Assembly (NCBI GenBank): GCA_012511915.1
Contig: JAAZFB010000390.1
Coordinates: 1 to 9,919 of the forward strand
Source of the DNA: Clostridiaceae bacterium
GTDB lineage: Bacteria; Bacillota; Clostridia; Monoglobales; Firm-18
DNA: 9,919 bases
Reading direction: 5' to 3'
Part shown: positions 1 to 7,562 of the stretch, piece by piece
Numbering within the stretch: position 1 is the first letter of the stretch
How the letters are laid out: every line of letters starts with the position of its first letter
Program-made: the position numbers and the translations under genes
The notes under the pieces: model-generated
Seen by the model: the letters and a program-made list of their open reading frames with translations, nothing else
The model's database searches: none
Told to the model about the DNA's origin: nothing

Positions 1-18
1 AAAGTGGGGCGCAGACCT

Positions 19-2310
19 ATGTTATGTAAAAAGTGCAATAAGAATATCGCTGTTGTATTTGTAACCAAAGTTGAGGGCAGTACCCAGAAAAACGAGGGGT
101 ATTGTTTGACGTGCGCGAAAGAACTTGGTATAGAGCCGCTAAATGATATAATAAGGCAGATGGGCATTAATGAGCAGCAGTTTGACGAATTGAATAAGGG
201 CATAATGGAAAACTTGCCGGAGGTTACACAAGACAAGTTACAGCAAATGATGCCTATGATGAAAAATATGTTTGCTGATTCAGATAAAGATGATAGCAAT
301 GAAAATAAAAAAGAGACAAAAACTAAAACAGCCAATAAGCCGGAAAGAAAAAAAGCAATAGAACAGTTTGGCACCAACTTAACTGCAAAAGCGCATAATA
401 ATGAAATTGATAGGGTTATCGGGCGTGAAACGGAAATTACAAGGGTAACGCAAATTTTAAACAGGCGTACCAAGAACAATCCTGTTTTAATCGGTGAGCC
501 CGGGGTTGGTAAAACCGCTATCGCCGAGGGCTTAGCTGTAAGAATTGCTGAAAAAAACGTACCTAACAAGCTACTTAATAAGGAAATATATTTACTGGAT
601 TTTGCCGCTATAGTTGCCGGCACGCAATTTAGGGGGCAATTTGAAGCACGCGTTAAAGCTATTATTGAAGAAGCTAAGGCATTGGGGAATGTTATTTTTG
701 TTATTGACGAGCTACATAATATTGTTGCCGCCGGTGATGCTGAAGGCGCGATGGGGGCGGCAAATATATTAAAACCCGCACTTGCCAAAGGTGATATTCA
801 GGTAATAGGCGCTACAACGCTAAATGAATACAGAAAGCATATAGAAAAGGACAGCGCCTTAGAAAGGCGTTTTCAGCAGGTGATAGTTGAAGAACCGTCT
901 GTTGAAGAAACCATTGAAATAATAAAAGGAATAAAAGATTATTATGAGAAGCATCATACCATAATAATAACGGATGAAATAATAAAGACAGCTACGATTT
1001 TATCCAAACGCTATATATCCGACAGGTTTTTGCCCGATAAGGCTATAGACGTAATCGATGAGGCAGGCGCAAGAGCAAATCTTAACAATTATAAGCTTAC
1101 CGAGTTAGAGAATTTAAAAAATGAGCTTCAACAGGTTCAGAGGCAAAAAGAAAACGCCGCATCTGCAGATTCTATTGAGGAATATCAAAAGGCAGCAAAC
1201 TTAAAGATTAACGAATGCCGCCTTATTGAAGAGATAAAAAAGCTTGAAAAAGAATGCGTCCCAACATATTTAACTACAGAAGATGTTGCCGCAATTATTG
1301 AAATGTGGACAAAAATACCGGTCAAGCGGATAACCGAACTTGAAACGGAAAAACTAATCACCCTTGAACAACGTCTGCACAAACGCCTTATAGGTCAGGA
1401 TGATGCGGTTAATGCCGTCGCACGTGCAATTAGAATAAGCAGGGCGGGTATATCGCCAAAAAAACGACCCGTTTCATTCATATTTGTTGGGCCAACCGGT
1501 GTTGGGAAAACAGAATTGGTGCGTACACTTGCTAAGGAGCTTTTTGACGATGAACAGGCGCTAATCAGGCTTGATATGAGTGAATATACCGAAAAGCATT
1601 CCGTTTCAAAGATTATCGGCTCACCGCCCGGTTATGTCGGATACGATGAGGCGGGGCAGCTCACCGAAAAGGTGCGCCGAAAACCGTACAGCATTATTTT
1701 ACTTGACGAAATAGAAAAGGCGCATGCTGATATATTTAATCTGCTTTTGCAGCTGTTTGATGAGGGCAGGCTTACCGATAGCCACGGGAAAGTTGTAAAT
1801 TTTGAAAACTGCGTGATAATTATGACTTCCAATGCAGGTTCGGATCTTAATTCAAACACCATGGGCTTTGTTTCATCCCATGCAGAGGGGATAAGGGCAA
1901 AGGTGGATACAGCGCTTAAACAAATATTCCGCCCCGAGTTTTTAAATAGAATCGATGATATAATAATCTTTACCGATTTGTCAAAACCACAGTTGCTTGA
2001 TATTTGTTCTTTGATGTTGGATGATTTGGCTAAGGGTACAGCTGAAAAGGGAATAACCCTTAAATTTACCGGTGAACTTAAGGAGTACGTTGTTAAAAAG
2101 GGTTACAATAATAAATACGGCGCGCGACCTATGCGCAGGATTATTACAAAAGAAATAGAAGCTGTTATTTCTGAAATGCTTATTACAAATAAAATAAAAG
2201 CGGGCAGTTGTATAACCATCACCGTCGCAAATGATGATGTCATTGTGGTAGCGCACGAGGTGGATAATGTGCCTGACAACCCAAGTGAAAGGACTGATAA
2301 CAACGGCTAA
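19..2310 (+). CDS. ClpE/ClpC-type AAA+ ATPase, ATP-binding subunit of Clp protease
   Basis: 763-aa ATP-dependent unfoldase expected to feed substrates to ClpP in the cytoplasm. It starts with a four-cysteine zinc finger (C3, C6, C29, C32) as in ClpE, followed by a methionine-rich and lysine-rich linker, and has no Clp_N repeat domain. AAA+ domain 1 has Walker A GEPGVGKT (159-166) and Walker B VIFVIDE (225-231). A short coiled-coil insert follows at about 345-420. AAA+ domain 2 has Walker A GPTGVGKT (491-498) and Walker B IILLDE (559-564). The MGF tripeptide at 615-617 sits where the ClpP-docking loop is found in ClpC/ClpX. A ClpB-type small C-terminal domain ends the protein. ATG at 19 is preferred to GTG at 4 because the zinc-finger proteins of this family begin right at MLCxxC, and AAAGTGGGG lies just upstream. 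The gene overlaps thrS by 44 bp. The family is clear; whether to call it clpE or clpC is not. Confidence 0.93.
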   Translation: MLCKKCNKNIAVVFVTKVEGSTQKNEGYCLTCAKELGIEPLNDIIRQMGINEQQFDELNKGIMENLPEVTQDKLQQMMPMMKNMFADSDKDDSNENKKETKTKTANKPERKKAIEQFGTNLTAKAHNNEIDRVIGRETEITRVTQILNRRTKNNPVLIGEPGVGKTAIAEGLAVRIAEKNVPNKLLNKEIYLLDFAAIVAGTQFRGQFEARVKAIIEEAKALGNVIFVIDELHNIVAAGDAEGAMGAANILKPALAKGDIQVIGATTLNEYRKHIEKDSALERRFQQVIVEEPSVEETIEIIKGIKDYYEKHHTIIITDEIIKTATILSKRYISDRFLPDKAIDVIDEAGARANLNNYKLTELENLKNELQQVQRQKENAASADSIEEYQKAANLKINECRLIEEIKKLEKECVPTYLTTEDVAAIIEMWTKIPVKRITELETEKLITLEQRLHKRLIGQDDAVNAVARAIRISRAGISPKKRPVSFIFVGPTGVGKTELVRTLAKELFDDEQALIRLDMSEYTEKHSVSKIIGSPPGYVGYDEAGQLTEKVRRKPYSIILLDEIEKAHADIFNLLLQLFDEGRLTDSHGKVVNFENCVIIMTSNAGSDLNSNTMGFVSSHAEGIRAKVDTALKQIFRPEFLNRIDDIIIFTDLSKPQLLDICSLMLDDLAKGTAEKGITLKFTGELKEYVVKKGYNNKYGARPMRRIITKEIEAVISEMLITNKIKAGSCITITVANDDVIVVAHEVDNVPDNPSERTDNNG

Positions 2311-4063
2311 ACAATCATTAAAAACTGAAGAATTAAAGGTGTTTTGGCATACAACCTCTCATGTATTGGCCCAAGCAGTTAAGCGGCTTTATCCGGAAGT
2401 TAAGCTTGCGATAGGGCCTGCGATTGATAATGGATTTTATTATGATTTTGATACGACAACACCCTTTACCTCGGATGATTTAGGCACAATTGAAAAGGAA
2501 ATGAAAAGAATAATTAAAGAGGGTTTGCGGCTTGAAAAGTTTCAACTCGGAAGAAACGAGGCTCTTGAGTTTGTAAAGGACGAGCCGTATAAAACAGAGT
2601 TGATTAACGATTTACCCGAAGGGGAGGTAATAACCTTTTATAAGCAAGGCGATTTTGCCGACCTCTGCGCAGGGCCTCATCTTGAAAAGGTGTCTTCTGT
2701 AAAAGCCTTTAAGCTGCTTAGTGTTACCGGGGCTTATTGGCGCGGGGACGAAAAAAATAAAATGTTGCAGAGGATTTACGGTATCTCTTTTCCGGACAGG
2801 GAAGAATTGGACGATTATTTAAACAGGCTTGAGCAGGCAAAGGCGCGCGACCACAATAAACTTGGGCGCGAGCTTGAGCTTTTCACCACAAGTGAATATA
2901 TCGGTCAGGGGTTGCCGATTCTTATGCCTAAAGGGGCAAGAATTATGCAAATACTCCAACGTTTTGTTGAAGATGAAGAGCAAAAGCGGGGCTACCAACT
3001 CACCAAGACACCATTAATGGCAAAGAGCGATTTGTACAAAATATCAGGGCATTGGTACCATTACCGGGACGGGATGTTTGTTATGGGTGATGAAGACGAC
3101 GACAAAGAGTTGTTTGCGTTGCGTCCGATGACTTGTCCGTTCCAATTTCAGGCATACCTCGCGAAAATGAGAAGTTACCGTGATTTACCAATTCGGTATA
3201 ATGAAACAGCAACGTTGTTTAGAAATGAGGCATCGGGGGAAATGCATGGGCTTATTCGGCTCCGACAGTTTACACTATCTGAGGGGCACATCGTATGCAC
3301 ACCTGAACAGCTTGAAGATGAATTTAAAGGCGCACTTGACCTTGCAAAATTTATGTTAACCACTTTGGGCTTGGAAGAAGATGTATCTTACCGTTTTTCT
3401 AAATGGGATGAAAATAATCGCGAAAAATATATAGGCTCCCCCGGGGAGTGGGAAAATGCGCAAAGCATGATGAAGGATATTCTTGATAATCTTAAAATAG
3501 ACTATGTCGAAGCACAAGGCGAAGCGGCTTTTTACGGGCCTAAGCTTGACATTCAAATAAAAAATGTGCACGGGAAAGAAGATACATTAATTACAATACA
3601 GGTTGATTTTCAGCTTGCCGAGCGCTTTGAAATGGAGTATACCGATGCTGACGGGCAAAAAAAGAATCCGTTTATTATTCATCGTTCATCGATAGGCTGT
3701 TATGAGCGAACGCTTGCGCTGTTAATAGAGAAGTATGCCGGGGCATTTCCGCTTTGGTTGGCACCTGTTCAGGTTAAGGTGTTGCCCATAAGTGAAAAAC
3801 ATTTTGAATATGCCGCAAAAGTAGAACAACGGCTGGGGTGTTGCGGGTTTAGAGTAGAAAACGACACAAGAAGCGAAAAAATCGGATATAAAATCAGAGA
3901 AGCACAAAAACAAAAAATCCCTTATATGTTAATTGTGGGTGATAACGAAACAGAGCAAGGCACAGTATCAGTGCGTTCAAGAAAAGAAGGAGAAGTTGGT
4001 GCGCTCAACATTGAGGCTTTTATAAAAAAAATCGAGCAGGAAGTTTTGCATAAAGATTTATAA
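2267..4063 (+). CDS. thrS: Threonyl-tRNA synthetase lacking the TGS domain
   Basis: 598-aa class II aminoacyl-tRNA synthetase that charges tRNA-Thr. It enters directly at the editing domain: HTTSH (H28, H32) and CAGPH (C134, H138) are the editing-site signatures. The catalytic core has the zinc ligands C290 (RPMTCP), H341 (SEGH) and H472 (IIHRSS), motif 2 around RNEASGEMHG and motif 3 around IGCYERTLALLIEKYAG, followed by the anticodon-binding domain beginning near PLWLAPVQV. The usual roughly 60-residue N-terminal TGS domain is absent, as in the shorter bacterial ThrRS forms. ATG at 2267 is supported by GAGG at 2257-2260, six bases upstream, so the start lies inside the clp gene and translation is probably coupled. 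No T-box leader can exist between the two genes; if there is one, it must lie before the clp gene, outside this window. Confidence 0.96.
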   Translation: MCLTTQVKGLITTAKQSLKTEELKVFWHTTSHVLAQAVKRLYPEVKLAIGPAIDNGFYYDFDTTTPFTSDDLGTIEKEMKRIIKEGLRLEKFQLGRNEALEFVKDEPYKTELINDLPEGEVITFYKQGDFADLCAGPHLEKVSSVKAFKLLSVTGAYWRGDEKNKMLQRIYGISFPDREELDDYLNRLEQAKARDHNKLGRELELFTTSEYIGQGLPILMPKGARIMQILQRFVEDEEQKRGYQLTKTPLMAKSDLYKISGHWYHYRDGMFVMGDEDDDKELFALRPMTCPFQFQAYLAKMRSYRDLPIRYNETATLFRNEASGEMHGLIRLRQFTLSEGHIVCTPEQLEDEFKGALDLAKFMLTTLGLEEDVSYRFSKWDENNREKYIGSPGEWENAQSMMKDILDNLKIDYVEAQGEAAFYGPKLDIQIKNVHGKEDTLITIQVDFQLAERFEMEYTDADGQKKNPFIIHRSSIGCYERTLALLIEKYAGAFPLWLAPVQVKVLPISEKHFEYAAKVEQRLGCCGFRVENDTRSEKIGYKIREAQKQKIPYMLIVGDNETEQGTVSVRSRKEGEVGALNIEAFIKKIEQEVLHKDL

Positions 4064-4068
4064 TATTA

Positions 4069-4116
4069 ATACTAAATTCAATCAAATATAACACTATATT
4101 TGATTGAATTTAGTAT
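4069..4116. repeat. Perfect palindrome with 22-bp arms and 4-nt loop
   Basis: Arms 4069-4090 and 4095-4116 are exact reverse complements around ACAC. Outer ends read ATACTAA and TTAGTAT. It lies six bases after the thrS stop. The same arms occur at 9747-9767 and 9887-9908, where they flank extra DNA. Transcribed, it would form a very stable A/U-rich hairpin; no T-tract follows directly, so a simple intrinsic terminator is unlikely, although it could protect a 3' end. Confidence 0.9.
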
Positions 4117-4130
4117 AACCATTGTTATTT

Positions 4131-4186
4131 AACCGAAAAATTCGAAAGTCGAGCGGGGAAAAGACCGCAAAGACAGTCGGTTTTTA
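4131..4186 (+). terminator. Structured spacer ending in a T-tract, possible thrS terminator
   Basis: AACCGA (4131-4136) pairs with TCGGTT (4177-4182), enclosing smaller pairings CGA/TCG (4143-4145 with 4149-4151) and GCGG/CCGC (4153-4156 with 4165-4168). A T5 run at 4181-4185 follows the closing arm. The position between convergent thrS and the Asp23-family gene fits a terminator. The helices are short and the fold is branched, so this is tentative. The segment 4178-4200 also resembles the reverse complement of 9674-9698, so it may instead be a degenerate repeat copy. Confidence 0.35.
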
Positions 4187-4200
4187 TTAGTGTTTAGTAT
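4178..4200. repeat. Diverged copy of the TTAGTGTTTAGTATA repeat
   Basis: This stretch, ending TTAGTGTTTAGTATA-like at about 4186-4200, matches the reverse complement of 9676-9698 apart from one missing A. The preceding CAGTCGG corresponds to CAGTTGG there. It is one half of the hairpin that is intact at 9680-9747. Confidence 0.65.
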
Positions 4201-4213
4201 AGATTAATTAGTT

Positions 4214-4624
4214 TTATTCCTTTTCGCTTTCTGCGGCCTTTTCTTCTTTTGCCATAATAAGACCGTCTACAAAAATATTAACCTCGAGCACTTCAAGACC
4301 TGTCATTGTTTCAACAGCTTTTTTAACCTTTTCTTGCACTTCCCATGCAACATCGGGGATTTTGCAGCCATATTCAACAACGAGTGAAACGCCTATTGTT
4401 GTACTGGTTTCACTGAGATCAACTTTCACACCTTTAGCCAAACTTTTTTTGCCTAACAACTCAGCAATACCACTTGCGAAAGAGCTGCTCATTCCGGCAA
4501 CACCATTAACTTCGCTTGCTGCAATTCCGGAAACTATCGCGATTACCTCTTCTGAAATTTTAATGTTTCCCGTTGATTCCGGCGATTTCTTTTCTTGGTT
4601 TACCTTTTCTTTACTTACACTCAT
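4214..4624 (-). CDS. Asp23/Gls24 (YqhY-like) family protein
   Basis: 136-aa soluble protein with the Asp23/Gls24 (DUF322) core: NIKISEEVIAIVSGIAASEVNGVAGM near the N-terminus, then GVKVDLSETSTTIGVSLVVEYG and the VQEKVKKAVETMTGLEVLEVNIFVDG ending. Both tails are rich in Lys and Glu. In Bacillus subtilis yqhY lies a short way downstream of spoIIIA (after accB and accC), so the position after spoIIIAH fits a YqhY-type protein; family members are implicated in cell-envelope stress or control of acetyl-CoA carboxylase. Start ATG has GGAGG seven bases upstream (4631-4635). It is 120 bp from the spoIIIAH stop and appears to have its own sigma-A promoter. The exact role in this organism is not visible from sequence. 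Confidence 0.9.
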   Translation of the reverse strand: MSVSKEKVNQEKKSPESTGNIKISEEVIAIVSGIAASEVNGVAGMSSSFASGIAELLGKKSLAKGVKVDLSETSTTIGVSLVVEYGCKIPDVAWEVQEKVKKAVETMTGLEVLEVNIFVDGLIMAKEEKAAESEKE

Positions 4625-4639
4625 TAATAACCTCCATTC

Positions 4640-4658
4640 CGCCGATAATGCATCGGCG
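4640..4658 (-). promoter_or_regulatory. Leader hairpin upstream of the Asp23-family gene
   Basis: CGCCGAT (4640-4646) and ATCGGCG (4652-4658) form a 7-bp GC-rich stem with a 5-nt loop, ending just before the GGAGG ribosome binding site in the 5' leader. It could affect mRNA stability or ribosome access. The stem does not cover the binding site. Confidence 0.5.
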
Positions 4659-4673
4659 CAAATAGTAAAAAAA

Positions 4674-4726
4674 CCTTTATACTAATCCTCAATTAAAAGT
4701 CATACTATAAAACTTAGGACTAGTAT
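4674..4726. repeat. Imperfect palindromic repeat with a 26-bp exact match at 9633-9658
   Basis: Bases 4674-4699 are identical to 9633-9658. The left arm beginning ATACTAATCCT (4679) pairs imperfectly with the right arm ending AGGACTAGTAT (4726), giving a hairpin with outer ends ATACTA/TAGTAT like the other palindromes in the window. It occupies the first half of the predicted leader of the Asp23-family gene, beginning close to the predicted transcription start. Confidence 0.75.
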
Positions 4727-4732
4727 TACATC

Positions 4733-4761
4733 ATTATACCAGTTTTATTGTTTTATTTCAA
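4733..4761 (-). promoter_or_regulatory. Predicted sigma-A promoter for the Asp23-family gene
   Basis: On the minus strand TTGAAA (4761-4756) is followed after exactly 17 bp by TATAAT (4738-4733), preceded by TGG as an extended -10. The -35 lies inside the last codons of spoIIIAH. Predicted start of transcription is near 4726, giving a leader of about 100 nt. It would uncouple this gene from sporulation-specific transcription of spoIIIA. Confidence 0.75.
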
Positions 4762-5272
4762 CTATTTTTATTTTATCAACCGTGACTTTAATGTTTTCAA
4801 TAACCAAATCTTTGATTTGTGCCACTTGCGACGGGGTGAGACCGATAGTCTTTACAACAACATTTATATTGTCGTCTGAAATGTAAACTATTGCATCTTC
4901 AAAACCTTTGGCTTTTATAAGCCCCTCCAGCAATGTTTCCGTTTCGATAGCTTTTGCGCTTGCGGTAAGCTCATTCTGTGCATTTTCTTTTGATTCGGCA
5001 GTACCTTGGCTGTCTTGCGTCACTTCTCTAAACACGTCCATCGCGGCGCTTCGGCTTTTATCCCTTTCGTGTCGAGATAGTGTAAAATAATCGTCCTCTG
5101 CTTGAGATGGCTGTGGGGGCTCTTGCTGTTGAATATCAATTACTCCGGAAACAGGCATAGACTCATCATCCTCATAGGTAATATTTATGTAACTAGCCAC
5201 TGCGATTAATATTACTAATGAAACAAGTGTAACTTGCCTTCTTCCAAAACCTTTAAAACTAAACCCTTTCAT
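4745..5272 (-). CDS. spoIIIAH: Stage III sporulation protein AH
   Basis: 175-aa bitopic protein. A basic N-terminus (FGRRQ) precedes one membrane segment VTLVSLVILIAVASYINITY, typical of SpoIIIAH. A variable acidic/Gln-rich linker leads to the C-terminal EscJ/FliF-like ring-building domain (about 85-175), with LIKAKGFEDAIVYISDDNINVVV and the closing KVTVDKIKIVEIKQ. In the family this domain faces the intermembrane space and binds forespore SpoIIQ, joining the two membranes around the engulfed forespore. ATG at 5272 is chosen over an in-frame TTG at 5278 because GGAGG lies nine bases before the ATG but only three before the TTG. The gap to the spoIIIAG stop is two bases. It is the last spoIIIA gene. 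Confidence 0.95.
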   Translation of the reverse strand: MKGFSFKGFGRRQVTLVSLVILIAVASYINITYEDDESMPVSGVIDIQQQEPPQPSQAEDDYFTLSRHERDKSRSAAMDVFREVTQDSQGTAESKENAQNELTASAKAIETETLLEGLIKAKGFEDAIVYISDDNINVVVKTIGLTPSQVAQIKDLVIENIKVTVDKIKIVEIKQ

Positions 5273-5274
5273 TT

Positions 5275-5637
5275 TCAATTTCCTCCTTTTTTGATAAAAA
5301 CCTCAATTTTATGAGCTCCAACGCCTAAGACAGCGGCAGAGGCATTATATATTTGTTCTTTTATTTCGGGGTTGCCCGCCCCTTGTGCAACAATAATCAC
5401 TCCTTCCGCTTCGTTCGCTTTGCTTGATATCATCACTTCAACATCACCTATCCCGTCTATTTTGCTTAGGATGTTGGCAAGCCGTTTTTCGTTATACGAA
5501 TCGAAGTTTTTAAAATCCTTGCCCGTACGTGAAGGCGAGGCGGCAATTAATATCATAATACCAAAACAAATTAACACAAGGTATTTAACATTCTTCCCTT
5601 TTAAAAATTTATCTATTGCCTCGTTTATACTAATCAC
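5275..5637 (-). CDS. spoIIIAG: Stage III sporulation protein AG, short form
   Basis: 120-aa protein with one membrane segment (about 18-35, YLVLICFGIMILIAAS), then a compact ring-building domain: LANILSKIDGIGDVEVMISS joined directly to EGVIIVAQGAGNPEIKEQIYNASAAVLGVGAHKIEVF. In the family SpoIIIAG forms the large ring of the feeding-tube channel. The B. subtilis protein is about 229 residues, and the extra length includes an insertion within the ring-building domain that is missing here. The GTG start at 5637 overlaps the spoIIIAF end in GTGATTAG; there is no good Shine-Dalgarno site, so translation is probably coupled. Stop is TGA. Confidence 0.93.
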   Translation of the reverse strand: MISINEAIDKFLKGKNVKYLVLICFGIMILIAASPSRTGKDFKNFDSYNEKRLANILSKIDGIGDVEVMISSKANEAEGVIIVAQGAGNPEIKEQIYNASAAVLGVGAHKIEVFIKKGGN

Positions 5638-6028
5638 CCACTTTATCAGACGTTATCCCCAAAAGCTTTGCAATTTCGTCAGCTTTTTCCGTTGCTCTAA
5701 CATAAATTATTTCATTTGGTTGTTGGGAATTTACATAAATTTTTATATTTTTTATTCCCAAGTCGTTTTTAACCCGTTCCTCTAATTTGGCTACATAAAA
5801 CTCTTTATAGTCAAAGGACCGGTAGTTGCTTTGTTCTGTTATGTCAATTGTGGGAAGTTGTATCGTTCCTACAGCAAATAACGGTTTAATTAGCATTGCA
5901 ATTATTACAAGCCCCATTGCAAAGCGGATATACTTTTTTATTTCTCCTTTTGGCAAAAGATTTTCGGCAAAACTGCCGAAAACAATTATCGTTATTATCC
6001 CCTTTATCCAAAGTGATAATTCATTCAC
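5630..6028 (-). CDS. spoIIIAF: Stage III sporulation protein AF
   Basis: 132-aa membrane protein with two N-terminal membrane helices (IKGIITIIVFGSFAENLLP and YIRFAMGLVIIAMLIKPLF) and a soluble C-terminal domain (about 70-132) with NIKIYVNSQQPNEIIYVR resembling a small ring-building fold. GTG at 6028 is chosen because it overlaps the spoIIIAE stop as GTGA and places the start just before NELSLWIKG, where family members begin; the upstream ATG at 6061 would add 11 unlikely residues. It seems to end in TAG (5632-5630), the only TAG terminator among the genes here. If TAG were sense, the frame would run seven more codons (TAG plus YKRGNR) to TAA at 5611-5609. Confidence 0.9.
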   Translation of the reverse strand: MNELSLWIKGIITIIVFGSFAENLLPKGEIKKYIRFAMGLVIIAMLIKPLFAVGTIQLPTIDITEQSNYRSFDYKEFYVAKLEERVKNDLGIKNIKIYVNSQQPNEIIYVRATEKADEIAKLLGITSDKVGD

Positions 6029-7182
6029 TTGCCAATCACCACCGTATTTGTTCCCACACATATGATTATCATTAAGTTAATAATAAATAACAGCATAACA
6101 GATAACACCAATACAAAAAGAAAAGTCATGGTACCGGCTATAATAGATAGCATATCGGTAAGTCTCTTATCCGCAATCGGCTCGATTAATGCTGCAGTTA
6201 AACAAAACATCGATGCTTGTGCGGCAAGTTTCAGCAGACAAGCACTGCAAATTACCACTATTGCGATAACACCTGCTACGCCAACGGCGTTTTTTATTAT
6301 TGCAAAACAACCAAATACCATGTCTATTGTATCGGATAACACGCTACCCACAATTGGTACAAAAGAGCCCATGGCGTATTTGGCAGTTTTAACTGAAAGC
6401 CCATCAACAACAGGCATTGCAAGGCTTTGTAATGAAATAACACCAACGAATACAGAGAGCAAAGCACCAAGCACCCATTTTGCGGCATTGCCAAAAAGCT
6501 TTGAAAGCCTGCCAACCGAATGTTGTTCACTTATGCAGCCCGCCATTCCAAGGGCGGTTGAAATTAGAATTAACGGAACCAAAACGTTTTTAGCAATAAG
6601 TGAAACAACTTGTATACACATCATTAAAACATAATGGAATACACCCGCGCTAAAAACTGCACCACCGGCGGCAAGTAATGATAAGGTAACCGGAACAAGT
6701 GCATTAATAAAAAAAAACATATCATCCAAAACCCCGACAGCGGCATTGGCGGCACCGGTAAATGCGTTTACTGCTACTGCCGACAACAGAAAAAAACATA
6801 CGAAAAATGCGGCTTTTGCCGGCCCGTCTGAGCTAAAGCTTTTTTGCAGGTTGTCAGTAAGTGTGCTTATAAATGCTAACGAAATAAGGGCAATCATGAT
6901 TTTCATACTTATAAACAGCTCTTTACAATAAAAAGCAAAAGCTCTCTTTAGTATTAGTGATATATCCCATTTCCAACCTCCGGCGGCAAGGGATTTGGTT
7001 GCCTTTTTAATATCAAAGTTTGGAACAATCTCGCTGAAGTCATTCTTTTTAATTTTTTCTAATTGACTTTGTAATTCACTTATTCCGCTTTGCTCGATTT
7101 GATTTTCAATCATTTGCTCCATTTCACCGGCATGTACCGTTATTGTCAACAACAAAAACAACATTACAATAATCTTTTTCAT
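6025..7182 (-). CDS. spoIIIAE: Stage III sporulation protein AE
   Basis: 385-aa polytopic membrane protein, close to the roughly 400 residues usual for the family. It begins with a signal-peptide-like segment MKKIIVMLFLLLTITVHA, then an extracytoplasmic amphipathic region (about 19-75), then several hydrophobic helices rich in Ala/Gly through to the C-terminus. It is the largest membrane part of the SpoIIIA channel complex in the mother-cell membrane. Its ATG overlaps the spoIIIAD stop (ATGA), and its TGA stop overlaps the spoIIIAF start, so the run is tightly coupled. Confidence 0.95.
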   Translation of the reverse strand: MKKIIVMLFLLLTITVHAGEMEQMIENQIEQSGISELQSQLEKIKKNDFSEIVPNFDIKKATKSLAAGGWKWDISLILKRAFAFYCKELFISMKIMIALISLAFISTLTDNLQKSFSSDGPAKAAFFVCFFLLSAVAVNAFTGAANAAVGVLDDMFFFINALVPVTLSLLAAGGAVFSAGVFHYVLMMCIQVVSLIAKNVLVPLILISTALGMAGCISEQHSVGRLSKLFGNAAKWVLGALLSVFVGVISLQSLAMPVVDGLSVKTAKYAMGSFVPIVGSVLSDTIDMVFGCFAIIKNAVGVAGVIAIVVICSACLLKLAAQASMFCLTAALIEPIADKRLTDMLSIIAGTMTFLFVLVLSVMLLFIINLMIIICVGTNTVVIGK

Positions 7183-7562
7183 GGCAGTATCCCCGTAATT
7201 AAATTTATTATTGTAAACATAAGCGGCGCCGACATAATCATAATGGCTACTTTGCCTGCAAATTCAACCTTCATTGCGATTGTTTTCTCTCCGGCATCTT
7301 CACATATTGAGGCTGCAAATTGCGTTAAATATGCAATGCCTATGATTTTAATAAGCATTATTATGTACGTTGTTTGTATGCCTGTATCATTTGCGTATTG
7401 CATCATAACATCTATTACCGCCGCAATGTCATCTTTTATCGTTAGTATAATTAATACCGAACAAGCTATAGCAATACCGATACAAAACTCCGGTTTTATA
7501 CTGCGCAGTATGACGGATGTTATTGCACCTACAATTGCAATTGCAGCTATTTTAACAATCAT
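7179..7562 (-). CDS. spoIIIAD: Stage III sporulation protein AD
   Basis: 127-aa hydrophobic protein with about four membrane segments and the family-typical stretch IIMLIKIIGIAYLTQFAASICEDAGE (about 68-93). The length matches SpoIIIAD. The ATG overlaps the stop of the spoIIIAC reading frame as ATGA. No Shine-Dalgarno site is evident before it, so it probably depends on ribosomes that have finished spoIIIAC, which matters given the TAG within that gene. Confidence 0.95.
   Translation of the reverse strand: MIVKIAAIAIVGAITSVILRSIKPEFCIGIAIACSVLIILTIKDDIAAVIDVMMQYANDTGIQTTYIIMLIKIIGIAYLTQFAASICEDAGEKTIAMKVEFAGKVAIMIMSAPLMFTIINLITGILP

Noticed and set aside
4..18. GTG at 4 as start of the Clp ATPase
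   Set aside because: Family members begin at the zinc finger MLCxxC; the ATG at 19 fits better, and the sequence AAAGTGGGG serves better as ribosome site.
2257..2340. T-box riboswitch for thrS
   Set aside because: There is no intergenic leader; thrS begins inside the preceding coding sequence.
4064..4213. CRISPR array or integron attC site in the convergent spacer
   Set aside because: No regularly spaced direct repeats with unique spacers, and no integrase nearby; the repeats are isolated palindromes.
6029..6061. ATG 6061 as start of spoIIIAF
   Set aside because: Would add 11 residues out of an overlap with spoIIIAE; GTG 6028 in the GTGA overlap matches the coupled pattern of the operon.
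6029..6634. 201-codon plus-strand open frame opposite spoIIIAE
   Set aside because: Antisense to a clearly conserved gene, no family features.
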